Below, piece after piece: positions 1-11,441 of a stretch of DNA of 64,000 nucleotides. This DNA is from Granulicella arctica. GTDB taxonomy: Bacteria; Acidobacteriota; Terriglobia; Terriglobales; Acidobacteriaceae. The notes under the pieces are model-generated. The model was not told where the DNA came from, did not search any database, and was given only the letters and a program-made list of their open reading frames with translations. A program made the translations under genes and the position numbers. The DNA lies in the NCBI RefSeq assembly GCF_025685605.1, contig NZ_JAGTUT010000001.1, positions 2,666,001 through 2,730,000 on the forward strand. Reading direction: 5' to 3'. Every line of letters starts with the position of its first letter. Positions within the stretch are counted from its first letter, which is position 1.

Positions 1-1939
1 GCGTTGAGGTGCCACCGGTCGAAAACTGCTGCGTAGCAAGCGGACATTGCTGAGCAGGGAGAGTGACCTGTAAATCGCTGAGCAGCCCTGTCGATGCGGC
101 AGCTCCGATGATATGCCGTCCGTCATTCGTAGCTGCGATTCTGTCCGTGGCTGTTGTGACCTGATCCGCCTGCGGATTGAAGACATTTGCAACTGTCGTC
201 TGTCCATTGGTAGTGCTAAGCGTACTGCTCGGGCAGTACGTGACAGCCCGGGTAGTCGCACCAGCAAAATAGGCTCCTACACTCGGCACCGTTACTGCAA
301 CATCCAGTGGGGTGTTGCCAGCTGTCGGATTCGGTGATGGGCTTGTGGGTGTGATGTTGTTCCAACCGGTAAACGTCGAGTACACAAGCAGTTGATCGCC
401 AGCCGTGATGTACACCGTCTGTGAGTCGGGCGTCCACTGCGCGTGCGTCCCAATGCCGCCGAACTGCGTAATCACACCGCCAGCGGCTGCTTCCAGGTAG
501 ATCAATTTTTTGATTGGATCTGCGATGACAACTGTCGCGTTATCGGGCGAAACTGCGAGCACCGTTCCCGGAACCGATACATCTTCACGCGTTACGCCAT
601 CCGTTGTAGCACTCACAACCATCAGTTCGGTAGAGCTACCCATGTAGATGGATGTTCCATCCACGCTGATGACCATCGAGTTTGGAACATATGGAAGCTG
701 GACCGGAGCGCCCAACGTCGTTGTCGTAAAGTCGACGGGTACAAGATAGCGAGACTGCGTGCTTGCAAGGTAGAGGAGGGTGCTATTTGCTCCCGGCGTC
801 GTGATGCCGATCGGGTTTGAAGTAGCCGGCTTTCCGTTACCCAGGAAACCAATCTGGTTGAAAGGAGAAGGATTGCATGTTGGCGGCTGGCAGATCGCCG
901 TAATCGATGCGCCGCCTGGAAAGGAAGGAGTAATAATGCCGCCTGCAGCCGCGGGAATTGTTGTTGGCGTAGTCGAAACGTACTCCAGCGCAAGTCCGGT
1001 AAGAACGGTATTGTTCTGATCGAGAACTGTAGCTACCAGCGGCTGAGCGAAGTTCTGATTCACTGTGATGTTGGTTGCCGTCGTATTCGGCACATTCAAC
1101 TTGATGCTGGTCGGTGGGCATGTCGAGAAGAAACCTGCAGAACTGCCGGCGTTTGAAACACTTGCGGTAATAACAGTAGAACCAGGCTGCTGCGCCGTAG
1201 CCACACCGTTCTGATCGATGGCAACGATTCCTGCCGTCTGCGCCGCGAATGTTAGGTGTCCCGCCTGGCAACTGATATTGGAACTTGCCGTACCTGCTCC
1301 TGCAAAGACTCGCGCCACCAACTGACCCGTGCTTCCCTGCGAGAGGCAGGCGGTGCCATTGTACGGAGTCGCTGTGATCGTATTCGCAGAGGCAAGTGGG
1401 CAGCAATTCGAGGTTGGATCTGTCGTACAGTCGGCCGTCGGCGCTCCAAGCACAATGCTGGTGACCACTGGATGCGTAAATACTGGTATTGGATTGCTCG
1501 TCACGCCGTTCGCTTCGGCGGTCAGATACGTCATAGAATTGCTCGCGTTCGGGTTTGTCGGCGGCGTACACACTGTGAAATCAGGAATGACGTTGAGACT
1601 ACGATTCCATGTGCCCGCGCATAGTGCACCATTCGCAGGATTCACATCAACAATCGACACATTACGCGACCCATAGGTAAATGCCGATACGCTGACCGCG
1701 GTACCCTTGCAATCGGTACCTTGCGGTGTGGTCAATTGGCCGATCTGTCCGTAATTTAGAGAGATCCCATACGTGAGCGGCTGCAGCACGATACTGTTCA
1801 ACTGCCCTACTACAACGCCACCGTCGCCGCTGCTTGCATTGCAGAAGACAACCGGATTCTTTTTCCCGCAACCAGACATCGAGATGCCAAATGGAACCGA
1901 GACCAACAACAAAACGAGTAACGTGACGAACCGACGCAT
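1..1939 (-). CDS. Surface lipoprotein with Ig-like (BIG2) and beta-propeller parts, 3' end off the left edge
   Basis: An open minus-strand frame runs from ATG 1939 to the left edge without a stop, so the C-terminus is missing (at least 646 codons). The N-terminus is MRRF, then a Leu/Val-rich helix ending in M-S-G-C, a lipobox-like site with the lipidated Cys at residue 24. A GGAGG ribosome site lies just upstream. The middle contains a BIG2-like Ig segment (VAIDQNGVATAQQPG followed by TVITASVSN). The later part has repeated strands such as VVIADPIKKLIYL and TPDSQTVYI, typical of YVTN-like propellers. Expected to be an exported, lipid-anchored surface protein; no enzymatic motif is seen. Short open frames on both strands here (for example 837-1571) are shadows. 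Confidence 0.8.
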   Translation of the reverse strand, partial: MRRFVTLLVLLLVSVPFGISMSGCGKKNPVVFCNASSGDGGVVVGQLNSIVLQPLTYGISLNYGQIGQLTTPQGTDCKGTAVSVSAFTYGSRNVSIVDVNPANGALCAGTWNRSLNVIPDFTVCTPPTNPNASNSMTYLTAEANGVTSNPIPVFTHPVVTSIVLGAPTADCTTDPTSNCCPLASANTITATPYNGTACLSQGSTGQLVARVFAGAGTASSNISCQAGHLTFAAQTAGIVAIDQNGVATAQQPGSTVITASVSNAGSSAGFFSTCPPTSIKLNVPNTTATNITVNQNFAQPLVATVLDQNNTVLTGLALEYVSTTPTTIPAAAGGIITPSFPGGASITAICQPPTCNPSPFNQIGFLGNGKPATSNPIGITTPGANSTLLYLASTQSRYLVPVDFTTTTLGAPVQLPYVPNSMVISVDGTSIYMGSSTELMVVSATTDGVTREDVSVPGTVLAVSPDNATVVIADPIKKLIYLEAAAGGVITQFGGIGTHAQWTPDSQTVYITAGDQLLVYSTFTGWNNITPTSPSPNPTAGNTPLDVAVTVPSVGAYFAGATTRAVTYCPSSTLSTTNGQTTVANVFNPQADQVTTATDRIAATNDGRHIIGAAASTGLLSDLQVTLPAQQCPLATQQFSTGGTST

Positions 1940-2008
1940 TAAACCTCCCCGCCCAACCCGAACCTCAGTCGGACGGTCTTACTGCAAACGCTGAATTCCT
2001 TAACCGTA

Positions 2009-2037
2009 AGTGTAGAAGCTGCTTTGGCGGGACGCAA
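2009..2037 (-). promoter_or_regulatory. Sigma70-type promoter for the lipoprotein gene
   Basis: On minus, TTGCGT (2037-2032) is followed after 17 bp by TACACT (2014-2009). This predicts a start near 2002 and a leader of about 60 nt before ATG 1939. Spacing is ideal and the -10 resembles others in the window. Prediction only. Confidence 0.5.
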
Positions 2038-2111
2038 ATGTCGTTGGACATCGGAACAGCGCACCTTTACAGCTTTTTGACGAACATACCCCGTCTTCGT
2101 ACCTTCTAAAG

Positions 2112-4208
2112 CTATTTAGCGGGCATTTCCGAGCCAAACCAGTTCAGCGCCCGCTCCAATACGTCCACACGATGGGCTGGATCGCGGAAACCATGTCCTT
2201 CATTCGGATACACCACGGGCTGGGTTTTCACACCTTCCGCGCGTAACGCATGCCAGAACTCGTAGCTCTGCGGCGCCGGGCACTCGCCGTCACGATCACC
2301 GACGACAACTAAAGTCGGGGTCTTGACGTTCTTGATGTACTCGATAGCCGAACTCTTTGCGTAGACAGCGGGATCGTCGTAGACGCTCTTGCCGAAGAAC
2401 GGAATCATCCACTGGTCGATTGAGTTCTCTCCGTAGTAGCTCTTCCAATCGCTAATTCCAGCTCCTGCGACCGCGGCTTTGAAACGCGTTGTTTGGGTTA
2501 CGCCAAACATTGTCATAAAGCCTCCATAGCTCCAACCGGTCAAACCTTCACGTTCTTTATCGATAGGGAAGCGCTTCTCCAGCACATCCATCCCAGCTAA
2601 GACATCCCGCAGATCACCGTAGCCGAAGTCTTTGACATTAGCCTGCGTAAACTTCTCTCCCTGTCCATAGCTTCCGCGGGGGTTTGGCATGAATACGAAA
2701 TAGCCTAGCGCGGAGAATGGAGCCTCTCCAAAACTTGCTCCGGGCCAACGAGTCTGTACCGCACTCGACGGACCACCATGGACAAAAACAATGAGGGGAT
2801 ATTTCTTATTCGGATCGTAGTTAGCTGGATAAAGCAACCATCCCTGCACCTTGTAGTCCTCATTCGACCATTCGACATCCTCTGTCTTGCCCCACGCCGG
2901 CTTCAGCTCGTCGTTCAGGTGGGAAATTTGTTTAAGGTTCTCTAGTTCGCCAGCCCATACCTCGGGTGCCCGGTCGAAAGAACTGCGAATAAGTGCCACA
3001 CTTTGTGATGATCTGCTCGCCGAGATACTCATCGCATCCGTCCCAGAGCCGATAGACTCTGCGAACGTCCCGCCGAGATGAGGAACATCACTTCCTGTCT
3101 GGAGGTCCAGTACGGCGATTCTGCTACTGCCGCCAAGATGCTCTGCGATGCCGATCTTCCCATCGTCCACCCAGCTTAGAAACACTGGTGTAGATGTCCG
3201 GTCCGGAGTTACGTTCCTCGGCTCGCCACCCGTAGCCGCAATCACATAGACGTCCCCGCCCGTTGCCCCTTGGTCACTCATCAGACCGCCAATAAACGCG
3301 ATCTTCGAGCCATCTGGCGACCAACGCGGTACGGCAATTTGAAGATTATGGAGCGACCCTTCGATTGTGGTTGTGTTTAGGATCGACTTTGGCTCTCCAA
3401 TCCTGAGCGCAGCCGAGGAGACTGGCTCTACGTAAAGCTGCGCGATCCACCACGTATTCTCACCCGGCGGCGGAGCCGCAACAAACGCAAGCTGCGCCGA
3501 AGTAGGAGCCCAGTTGAATTCGTACACGTGAAGCCCGGCAGGGGTTACCTGCGAAAATGCACCGGTCGCAACGTCAACGGCGCCAACGCGCTGTATCTCA
3601 ACGCCGTCTTCGCCGATCACGCCTGCGGGCGACTTCATTGCATCCAGCGCCCCGGCACTACGAGTAGCATTCTCGACAAATAAAAAGGCAATCGCCTTCC
3701 CGTCAGGAGACCAGGCAGGCGCTTCGATCGACCCTGTCACGTGGGTCAACTGTCTCGCTTGCTCATCTGCCTTGGACCAGATGAAGATTTGCGCTTGGCC
3801 CGCTGCATCTGCTTTCCCCGTACATGTCGAAAGAAAAGCTACAGACTTGCCATCGGGCGACCAGGTAGGCAAGGTGCTTCCGCAATTCGCACTCAAGCCT
3901 TTCATCTTCGTGGCAATAATCTTCTCTTTGACGTGGTCAGGACTGTTGACGCTGGACAGATGAATGATCGTGCCCTCCTTTGACCTTGCCGACCACGCCA
4001 CCAGCGAACCGTCCGGGGAGATGGCGGCCTGCAAAGGGTGCTGCACTCTCCCCACGGTTTCCAGCAGAGCCGCGACGCGCTTATCTTTCGGAGTGTTCAT
4101 AGCTGTCGCAGTCTGACCGTTCATTGAAGCGGCGCCAAATACTGCTAATAACAGGGGTACGAACGCTGGGAGTAAAGCGAACTTGCTATGAAATGAGTCA
4201 GAAGTCAT
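2112..4208 (-). CDS. S9 family peptidase (prolyl oligopeptidase / acylaminoacyl-peptidase type), exported
   Basis: 698 residues. The N-terminus has a signal-peptide-like segment (FALLPAFVPLLLAVFGAAS), pointing to the periplasm. Residues about 45-430 form a WD40/TolB-like propeller with repeated W-S-P-D-G-K/S motifs. The C-terminal alpha/beta-hydrolase domain carries the triad: Ser560 in GWSYGGF, Asp640 in GDRDGECP and His672 in NEGHGF; the HGGPSS oxyanion loop is also present. The family releases dipeptides or acyl-amino acids from peptide N-termini; the exact substrate cannot be read here. The gene is divergent from the str operon. No Shine-Dalgarno sequence precedes ATG 4208; see the promoter at 4215-4242. 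Confidence 0.93.
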   Translation of the reverse strand: MTSDSFHSKFALLPAFVPLLLAVFGAASMNGQTATAMNTPKDKRVAALLETVGRVQHPLQAAISPDGSLVAWSARSKEGTIIHLSSVNSPDHVKEKIIATKMKGLSANCGSTLPTWSPDGKSVAFLSTCTGKADAAGQAQIFIWSKADEQARQLTHVTGSIEAPAWSPDGKAIAFLFVENATRSAGALDAMKSPAGVIGEDGVEIQRVGAVDVATGAFSQVTPAGLHVYEFNWAPTSAQLAFVAAPPPGENTWWIAQLYVEPVSSAALRIGEPKSILNTTTIEGSLHNLQIAVPRWSPDGSKIAFIGGLMSDQGATGGDVYVIAATGGEPRNVTPDRTSTPVFLSWVDDGKIGIAEHLGGSSRIAVLDLQTGSDVPHLGGTFAESIGSGTDAMSISASRSSQSVALIRSSFDRAPEVWAGELENLKQISHLNDELKPAWGKTEDVEWSNEDYKVQGWLLYPANYDPNKKYPLIVFVHGGPSSAVQTRWPGASFGEAPFSALGYFVFMPNPRGSYGQGEKFTQANVKDFGYGDLRDVLAGMDVLEKRFPIDKEREGLTGWSYGGFMTMFGVTQTTRFKAAVAGAGISDWKSYYGENSIDQWMIPFFGKSVYDDPAVYAKSSAIEYIKNVKTPTLVVVGDRDGECPAPQSYEFWHALRAEGVKTQPVVYPNEGHGFRDPAHRVDVLERALNWFGSEMPAK

Positions 4209-4214
4209 CCAAAA

Positions 4215-4242
4215 AGCGTAGCATGCACCATCGATGAGTCAG
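4215..4242 (-). promoter_or_regulatory. Promoter of the S9 peptidase gene, possibly giving a leaderless mRNA
   Basis: On minus, CTGACT (4242-4237), 16 bp, then TACGCT (4220-4215). Only six bases separate the -10 box from ATG 4208, so the predicted transcription start falls on the start codon itself. This fits the absence of a ribosome-binding site. Confidence 0.4.
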
Positions 4243-4286
4243 ATCGGCGATTTGGCACTAAATCATCTAGTCGCATGCTAAAAAGT

Positions 4287-4315
4287 TGACGCGTCGCGGT
4301 TGAATTGCTATTGTT
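4287..4315 (+). promoter_or_regulatory. Sigma70-type promoter upstream of the str operon
   Basis: TTGACG (4287-4292), 17 bp, TATTGT (4310-4315). This is the best match to the consensus in the 542-bp gap before rpsL and would give a leader of about 430 nt. Promoter strength and use are inferred. Confidence 0.45.
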
Positions 4316-4390
4316 AGAAGGTTCCGCGAGTATCCGGAATGCGCTGCCGAGTAAAAGCGGCGTTTAGAGCATTAAAAATGCTCAGCCAGG

Positions 4391-4418
4391 TTAAAGAAAC
4401 ATCCACCTGCGCTACACT
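4391..4418 (+). promoter_or_regulatory. Second candidate promoter for the str operon
   Basis: TTAAAG (4391-4396), 16 bp, TACACT (4413-4418). The -10 is identical to that of the lipoprotein gene. It could act in tandem with the site at 4287. Confidence 0.35.
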
Positions 4419-4750
4419 GGATACAAGAGATTCACCGCAAAGCACCCAAATATTGGAATGCTGTTTTTTGCGGGCCTTTCGCAATCGTGCCTGTGACACC
4501 CTCCACCCTGGATGGGCTATACGGGCCGGGACAGCGAAACGGAGCCGGCTCTTCCATCGAATCATCTGGAAAACGCTCGGTCACCGTCGACTGTTTTCGT
4601 CTGGATTATGCAGTACAGGCGTAAAGCAGGATATTTCTTCGCAGAGACGCTTCAGCGTTCTCGGTTTTTTGCGTGTACCCCATGCAATCAGCGAAGGTTT
4701 CCTGACGAGCGTCTGACAAGTTTTGAGTGCAAAGATCTCAAGGAGCTTTA
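4419..4750 (+). other. Leader region before rpsL, no gene seen
   Basis: About 330 bases between the candidate promoters and rpsL. Open frames here (4339-4716, 4512-4751) lack ribosome sites and any familiar protein pattern, so I read the stretch as untranslated leader. No convincing terminator or known riboswitch was recognised. Confidence 0.4.
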
Positions 4751-5134
4751 GTGCCTACGTTCCATCAGCTCGTCAAGCAGGGCCGCACGCCCACTCGCTA
4801 CAAGACCGCCAGCCCTGCACTTCAGGGTTCTCCCCAGCGCCGTGGTGTCTGCACTCGCGTTTACACGCAGACCCCAAAGAAGCCGAATTCGGCTCTCCGC
4901 AAGGTGGCCCGCGTTCGTCTTACGAACGGAATCGAAGTCACAACCTATATCCCAGGCATTGGCCACAATCTGCAGGAGCACTCGATCGTGCTCATCCGCG
5001 GCGGTCGCGTCAAAGACCTTCCGGGTGTTCGTTACCACGTTGTCCGTGGAACGCTTGACTCGGTCGGTGTTGCCAATCGGAAACAGAGTCGTTCCAAGTA
5101 CGGCGCAAAGCGTCCGAAGGCGCAGGCTAAATAA
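4751..5134 (+). CDS. rpsL: 30S ribosomal protein S12
   Basis: 127 residues, GTG start at 4751 with AAGGAG just upstream; a longer in-frame extension to 4727 lacks a ribosome site. S12 sits in the decoding centre of the small subunit. The hallmark stretches [11 protein letters not shown] and [12 protein letters not shown] are intact; these contain the lysines altered in streptomycin-resistant mutants (E. coli Lys43 and Lys88), so the residues here look streptomycin-sensitive. First gene of the str operon, followed by rpsG. A small hairpin (CGGCTG-CATT-CAGCCG) lies in the gap after it. Confidence 0.98.
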   Translation: MPTFHQLVKQGRTPTRYKTASPALQGSPQRRGVCTRVYTQTPKKPNSALRKVARVRLTNGIEVTTYIPGIGHNLQEHSIVLIRGGRVKDLPGVRYHVVRGTLDSVGVANRKQSRSKYGAKRPKAQAK

Positions 5135-5219
5135 ATTCGCTTCGGCTGCATTCAGCCGACGGCGCCAACAGGTTCAGGCCTTGAGAAGTTGACGGTCCTG
5201 AAGGAAGACGAGAAGAGCA

Positions 5220-5690
5220 ATGCCAAGAAAAGGCTACATCGCCAAGCGTGAAGTTGCACCAGATCCGGTCTATAGCTCGACCCTGGTTACAAAGTTTGTC
5301 AATTCCATGATGTGGGGCGGCAAGAAGTCGACCGCGCAAGGAATTTTCTACACCGCGATGACGAACCTTGAGCAGAAGGGTGGCGACGAGGCTCTCAAGC
5401 TTTTCAAGAAGGCAATCGAGAACTGCAAGCCCCTGCTTGAAGTCAAGAGCCGCCGCGTTGGCGGTGCAAACTACCAGGTCCCGATCGAAGTTCTTCCGGA
5501 GCGCCGCACGTCTCTCGCTATCCGCTGGCTCGTTACGTATGGCCGCGCTCGTGGAGAGAAGGGCATGGTTGAGAAGTTGACAGCCGAGTTGCTCGATGCC
5601 GCAAACGGCCGAGGTGCTGCGATGAAGAAGAAGGAAGACGTTCATCGCATGGCAGAGGCAAACAAGGCCTTCGCGCACTATCGCTGGTAA
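5220..5690 (+). CDS. rpsG: 30S ribosomal protein S7
   Basis: 156 residues, the usual length. S7 nucleates assembly of the 30S head by binding the 3' domain of 16S rRNA and contacts the E-site tRNA. Recognisable parts are [31 protein letters not shown] and the C-terminal [21 protein letters not shown]. In E. coli S7 represses its own operon from a site between rpsL and rpsG. The 85-bp gap here has a small hairpin, but I cannot show that it is an S7 site. Confidence 0.98.
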   Translation: MPRKGYIAKREVAPDPVYSSTLVTKFVNSMMWGGKKSTAQGIFYTAMTNLEQKGGDEALKLFKKAIENCKPLLEVKSRRVGGANYQVPIEVLPERRTSLAIRWLVTYGRARGEKGMVEKLTAELLDAANGRGAAMKKKEDVHRMAEANKAFAHYRW

Positions 5691-5779
5691 AGAAGAATTC
5701 TTTCAGCAAAATATTTGCTTGTTCTTGGATTGAACGCATGAAAACCCGCGAGTGGATGCTCGCAGATGAGAGACAGACC

Positions 5780-7873
5780 GTGGCACGCACTACACCTCTA
5801 AATCGTTGCCGGAACATCGGGATTATGGCGCACATCGACGCCGGTAAGACGACGACGACCGAGCGCATCCTCTTCTATACGGGAATCACTCACCGTATCG
5901 GCGAAGTGCATGAAGGAACTGCGACCATGGACTGGATGGAGCAGGAGCAGGAGCGTGGCATTACGATTACCTCTGCCGCGACCACCTGCACCTGGAAGAA
6001 CATCCTCATCAATATCATCGACACGCCCGGCCACGTTGACTTCACCGCAGAAGTGGAGCGTTCGCTACGCGTCCTCGACGGTGCAGTTGCTTGCTTCGAT
6101 GCAGTGGCCGGCGTGCAGCCTCAGTCTGAAACCGTTTGGCGTCAGGCCGACAAGTACAAAGTCCCGCGTATTTGTTTTATCAACAAAATGGACAAGGCTG
6201 GTGCGGACGCTGTCTATGCCACTTCGACCATCGTAGATCGTCTCGGTGCCCGTGCTATTCCGATCAACATCCAGATTGGCGCAGAGGCAAAGTTCCTCGG
6301 TGTAATTGACCTCGTCACCATGAAGGCCATTCTCTGGCATGACGAGACGATGGGCGCTGAGTACTCCATTGAAGAGATTCCGGCAGCTCTGCTTGACACG
6401 GCAAAGACTGCGCGTCACGCCCTCATCGAGGCTGTTGCCGATTCCGACGACGAGATCCTGAACCTGTTCCTCGAGGGTCAAGAGCCGACAGAAGCGCAAC
6501 TCAAGTCGGGTATCCGAAAGGCGACAATCGCCATGGACATCTTCCCGGTTCTCTGCGGTTCGTCGTTCAAGAACAAGGGCGTTCAAACGCTGCTTGACGC
6601 GGTTGTCGATTATTTGCCGAGCCCGCTCGATATTCCCCCAATGATCGGCCATAATCCCGAGAACATGGAAGAAGAGATCATCCGCAAGGCTGATGATAGC
6701 GAGCCCTTCTCCGCGCTCGGCTTCAAGATCATGACCGACCCATTTGTCGGCCAGCTTATCTTTATCCGTGTTTACTCTGGTCAGCTAAAGACTGGTGATT
6801 CGGTACTTAATCCACGAACTGGCAAGACAGAGCGTATTGGCCGCCTCCTCAAGATGCATGCCAACAAGCGTGAAGAGATCACCGAGATTCTTGCTGGCGA
6901 TATCTGTGCCGCCGTTGGTCTGAAGAATTTGATCACCGGTGACACGATCTGCACCGACAAGAAGCCAGTTGTGCTCGAGTCCATCGACTTTCCAAAGCCT
7001 GTTATCGAAGTGGCCGTTGAGCCGAAGACCAAGGCCGACCAGGAGAAGATGGGCGTCGCCCTTTCCAAGCTTGCGCAGGAAGATCCTACATTCAATGTGC
7101 GTACTGACATTGATTCAGGTCAGACCATTATCGCCGGCATGGGCGAACTTCATCTTGAAATCATTGTTGATCGCATGATGCGCGAGTACAAGGTCGAAGC
7201 CAATGTAGGCAAGCCTCAAGTCAACTATCGCGAGACGATCCGTTCAAACGCCGACGCGGAAGGTAAGTATATCCGTCAGACTGGCGGCTCAGGTAACTAC
7301 GGCCATTGCAAGATCCGTATCTCCCCGAACGAGCCGGGGAAGGGTTACGAGTTCACAAACGATACCAAGGGTGGCACGATCCCCAAGGAATATATCAAGC
7401 CAATCGATCAGGGCATCCAGGACGCCATGCTCCGCGGTATTCTGGCTGGCTATGAGATGGTCGACGTCAAGGTTTCCCTGTACGACGGTAGCTATCATGA
7501 TGTTGACTCGAACGAGATGGCATTCAAGATTGCTGGATCCATGGCCTTTAAGGAAGCGGCTCGCAAGGCGAAACCTGTTCTTCTTGAGCCAGTCATGTCT
7601 GTCGAAGTTACGGTCCCCGAGGACTACATGGGCACCATCATTGGCGATTTGAACTCCCGTCGTGGCCGTATCGAAGGCATGGAAATGGTTGGCAATACCC
7701 AGGCAATTCGTGCAAGCGTTCCGCTCTCGACCATGTTTGGTTATGCCACGCACATGCGCGGCGCCACGCAAGGGCGCGCGAATTATTCGATGCAGTTCAA
7801 GCAATACGAAGAAGCGCCCCGTTCAGTCTCGGAAGAGATCATTGCCAAGGTGCAGGGCAAGGACAGCAAGTAA
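5780..7873 (+). CDS. fusA: Translation elongation factor G
   Basis: 697 residues from GTG 5780. EF-G is the GTPase that drives translocation on the ribosome. Motifs seen: P-loop AHIDAGKTT, switch [17 protein letters not shown], then domains II-V ending in the QFKQYEEAP region. An in-frame ATG at 5738 would add 14 residues. I prefer GTG 5780 because it gives the family's standard start ([19 protein letters not shown]), has a purine-rich stretch (GAGAGACAG) upstream, and 5738 has no ribosome site. Third gene of the str operon. Confidence 0.96.
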   Translation: MARTTPLNRCRNIGIMAHIDAGKTTTTERILFYTGITHRIGEVHEGTATMDWMEQEQERGITITSAATTCTWKNILINIIDTPGHVDFTAEVERSLRVLDGAVACFDAVAGVQPQSETVWRQADKYKVPRICFINKMDKAGADAVYATSTIVDRLGARAIPINIQIGAEAKFLGVIDLVTMKAILWHDETMGAEYSIEEIPAALLDTAKTARHALIEAVADSDDEILNLFLEGQEPTEAQLKSGIRKATIAMDIFPVLCGSSFKNKGVQTLLDAVVDYLPSPLDIPPMIGHNPENMEEEIIRKADDSEPFSALGFKIMTDPFVGQLIFIRVYSGQLKTGDSVLNPRTGKTERIGRLLKMHANKREEITEILAGDICAAVGLKNLITGDTICTDKKPVVLESIDFPKPVIEVAVEPKTKADQEKMGVALSKLAQEDPTFNVRTDIDSGQTIIAGMGELHLEIIVDRMMREYKVEANVGKPQVNYRETIRSNADAEGKYIRQTGGSGNYGHCKIRISPNEPGKGYEFTNDTKGGTIPKEYIKPIDQGIQDAMLRGILAGYEMVDVKVSLYDGSYHDVDSNEMAFKIAGSMAFKEAARKAKPVLLEPVMSVEVTVPEDYMGTIIGDLNSRRGRIEGMEMVGNTQAIRASVPLSTMFGYATHMRGATQGRANYSMQFKQYEEAPRSVSEEIIAKVQGKDSK

Positions 7874-7926
7874 GCAAGTTTAGTTGGACAACGCTTTAGA
7901 ACTTCAGATACACGGAGACGAGCATC

Positions 7927-9114
<1,188 letters not shown>

Positions 9115-9202
9115 TTCCGAGAAACGAGGGCTGTCGGTAGGTGCAGAAGTTCATCGCCGACAGTCACTCCAACCGTTCTTTGTAATTGAAAAGAGACCGA
9201 AC

Positions 9203-9520
9203 ATGGCTGGACAGAGAATCAGAATTCGTTTGAAGGCATATGACTACCGTGTCCTCGATGTTTCCACGAGCGAGATCGTCGAAACTGCAAAGCGCACCGG
9301 AGCCCAGGTTGCCGGACCCATTCCGCTCCCGACGATGAAGAACAAGTATTGTGTTCTTCGCTCGCCCCATGTCGACAAGAAGTCGCGCGAGGCTTTCGAG
9401 ATTCGCACCCACAAGCGCCTGATTGACATCCTTGAGCCAACGCAACAGACGGTAGACGCGCTCATGAAGCTGGATCTTCCTGCAGGTGTTGACGTAGAGA
9501 TCAAGACGGTTCAAAAGTAG
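9203..9520 (+). CDS. rpsJ: 30S ribosomal protein S10
   Basis: 105 residues. S10 is a 30S head protein and, with NusB, a component of transcription antitermination complexes. The start [18 protein letters not shown] and the GPIPLPT loop are typical, as is RTHKRLIDI. It opens the S10 block directly after tuf with an 88-bp gap. I see no separate promoter, so it is probably co-transcribed with the str genes. Confidence 0.98.
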   Translation: MAGQRIRIRLKAYDYRVLDVSTSEIVETAKRTGAQVAGPIPLPTMKNKYCVLRSPHVDKKSREAFEIRTHKRLIDILEPTQQTVDALMKLDLPAGVDVEIKTVQK

Positions 9521-9581
9521 TTCAACCACTATCAGCCCCGGCAGTGCTGAGCACTCAGCATGATGAGGAAAGGAACTTACG

Positions 9582-10322
9582 ATGTCAGTAGTTGGAATTC
9601 TCGGTAAGAAGATCGGTATGACCCAGTTGTTCGACGAGCGTGGTGACGTTCATCCCGTGACTGTCCTGAAGGCTGGCCCTTGCGTGATCACGCAACTCAA
9701 AACACTGGCGAAGGATGGCTATGATGCCGCCCAGATTGGCTACGTAGACTTCATTAAAGCATCCAAGGTGAACAAGGCGATGACCGGCCACTTCGCAAAG
9801 GCTGGCGCTCCTCCCGTTCGGATGATCAAAGAAGTCGCCATCGAAGCAGTAAAGACGGTTGACGGCGAGGAAGCCGTGATCGCCAAAGCCGGTGATCGCA
9901 TCCTTGTTGACATCTTCAACGACGAGCGCTTTGTTGATGTAATTGGCACCTCAAAGGGACGCGGATTTGCTGGTGTCATTCGGCGTCACGGCTTCGGCGG
10001 CGGACCCAAGTCGCACGGTCACATGTTCCAGGTGCAGGGTTCGATCGGCGCATCGTCTTTCCCTTCACGCGTGTTTCCCGGGCAACGTATGCCCGGCCAC
10101 ATGGGTCACGCGCAGATTACTGTGCGCAACCTCCGAATCCGTGGAATTGATCTTGACGACAATTTGATCCTGGTCGAGGGTGCAGTACCGGGACCTCGTG
10201 ATGGGTTTGTTCTTATCTCCAAGGCTAAGGCGCCGCCGCGTGAGCGCCGTGGTTTTGCTGGTGCCGCAACAAAGGATGCTTTGAAGGCTTCCAAGAAGGC
10301 AGCACCCTCCAAGAAGAAGTAG
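9582..10322 (+). CDS. rplC: 50S ribosomal protein L3
   Basis: 246 residues, longer than the roughly 210 of E. coli because of a Lys/Ala-rich C-terminal tail (ALKASKKAAPSKKK). L3 is an early-assembling 50S protein whose loop reaches the peptidyl-transferase centre. Signature parts: GILGKKIGMTQLFDE, KGRGFAGVIRRHGF, GQRMPGHMGH. AGGAA lies before ATG 9582. Second gene of the S10 block. Confidence 0.97.
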   Translation: MSVVGILGKKIGMTQLFDERGDVHPVTVLKAGPCVITQLKTLAKDGYDAAQIGYVDFIKASKVNKAMTGHFAKAGAPPVRMIKEVAIEAVKTVDGEEAVIAKAGDRILVDIFNDERFVDVIGTSKGRGFAGVIRRHGFGGGPKSHGHMFQVQGSIGASSFPSRVFPGQRMPGHMGHAQITVRNLRIRGIDLDDNLILVEGAVPGPRDGFVLISKAKAPPRERRGFAGAATKDALKASKKAAPSKKK

Positions 10323-10403
10323 CTCGAACCTCAGACCGCAAAGGTTCTGACAATCAAAGTTAGGGCTCATCACATCGATGGTGGGCATGAAGAAAGAAGA
10401 GCA

Positions 10404-11075
10404 ATGGCAAACGTAAATGTAGTCAATCTTGGTGGCGAGAAGGTCGGAGAGATCGAACTCTTCGACGAGATTTTCTCCGGCGAGATCAATGATGCCCTCC
10501 TCTGGGAGTCGGTCAAACACTATCGCGCCGCAATGCGCCAGGGAACCGCCGCAACCAAGACCCGTAAGAATGTCTCTGGTGCCGGCAAGAAGCTTTGGAA
10601 GCAGAAGGGAACTGGTCGCGCTCGCGTCGGTTCAATCCGCACTCCGCTCTGGCGTGGTGGTGGTACAGTTCACGGACCGCAGCCTCGCAGCTACGAGTAC
10701 GCCTTCCCGCAGAAGAAACTCATGGGTGCACTTCGTTCCGCGCTTGCTGCAAAGCTCGCTGATGGCAAGTTCACTGTAGTTGATTCTCTCGTCGCAGCAG
10801 AAGCGAAGACGCGGCTTTATCGCACAGCGATAACCACACTCAACGCCGGCAAGACGACTCTTCTCGTGGAATCCAGCCGAAAGCTTGATGAGAAGCTATA
10901 CCTCGGTTCCCGCAACCTGCAGGGCGTAGAGCTTGTGCTCAGCTCTGAGGTTCACCCTTATGACTTGCTTCGTTACGAGCATGCCATTTTCTCCGTGGAC
11001 GCTCTCGAAGCGCTTCAGGACACGCTTAAGAAATACCTCTCCAAGCGCAAGCGCACCGAGAAGGAGGCTGCATAA
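10404..11075 (+). CDS. rplD: 50S ribosomal protein L4
   Basis: 223 residues. L4 lines the peptide exit tunnel through its long loop; in E. coli it also represses the S10 operon. The loop motif is visible as KLWKQKGTGRARVGS followed by PLWRGGGTVHGP. The Lys/Glu-rich C-terminus ends at a TAA directly abutting the ATG of rplW, implying coupled translation. No S10-leader-like structure was recognised upstream of rpsJ. Confidence 0.97.
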   Translation: MANVNVVNLGGEKVGEIELFDEIFSGEINDALLWESVKHYRAAMRQGTAATKTRKNVSGAGKKLWKQKGTGRARVGSIRTPLWRGGGTVHGPQPRSYEYAFPQKKLMGALRSALAAKLADGKFTVVDSLVAAEAKTRLYRTAITTLNAGKTTLLVESSRKLDEKLYLGSRNLQGVELVLSSEVHPYDLLRYEHAIFSVDALEALQDTLKKYLSKRKRTEKEAA

Positions 11076-11369
11076 ATGCCTACCCTGTATACTGTTATTC
11101 GCCGCCCACTCATCACTGAAAAGGGCATGACCGTCAAGGAAACCCAGAACACTCTCGTATTTGAGGTTGCTCTTAAGGCCACCAAGACCGAGGTCAAGCA
11201 GGCTGTTGAAACTCTCTTCAAGATCAAGGTTGAAGGTGTTCGCACCTCTGTTGTTGAGGGTAAAGAACGCCGCCGTGGCAAGTTCTCCGGCTATCGCCCC
11301 GATTGGAAGAAGGCCTACGTTCGCCTGAAGCAGGGCGAGAAGATGCCTGAGTATCTCAACAGCCTCTAA
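11076..11369 (+). CDS. rplW: 50S ribosomal protein L23
   Basis: 97 residues. L23 sits at the tunnel exit and docks trigger factor, SRP and the Sec translocon. Start MPTLYTVIRRPLITEKG and the NTLVFEVALKATKTEVKQAVE helix are typical; the KFSGYRPDWKKAYVRLK tail completes the fold. ATG follows the rplD stop without any gap (TAAATG). Confidence 0.97.
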   Translation: MPTLYTVIRRPLITEKGMTVKETQNTLVFEVALKATKTEVKQAVETLFKIKVEGVRTSVVEGKERRRGKFSGYRPDWKKAYVRLKQGEKMPEYLNSL

Positions 11370-11441
11370 GCAGATCACCGCACAAGATTGATGAACTAAA
11401 GCGCCTGATCAGTCAGCCCGCCGCAGTCAAGGAACAAAACG

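Noticed and set aside
837..1571. 244-codon minus-strand frame near the left edge
   Set aside because: Out-of-frame shadow of the lipoprotein gene that reads through 1939 to 1.
4339..4716. 125-codon plus-strand frame before rpsL
   Set aside because: No ribosome site, low-complexity mixed composition, and overlaps the likely str leader; no recognisable protein.
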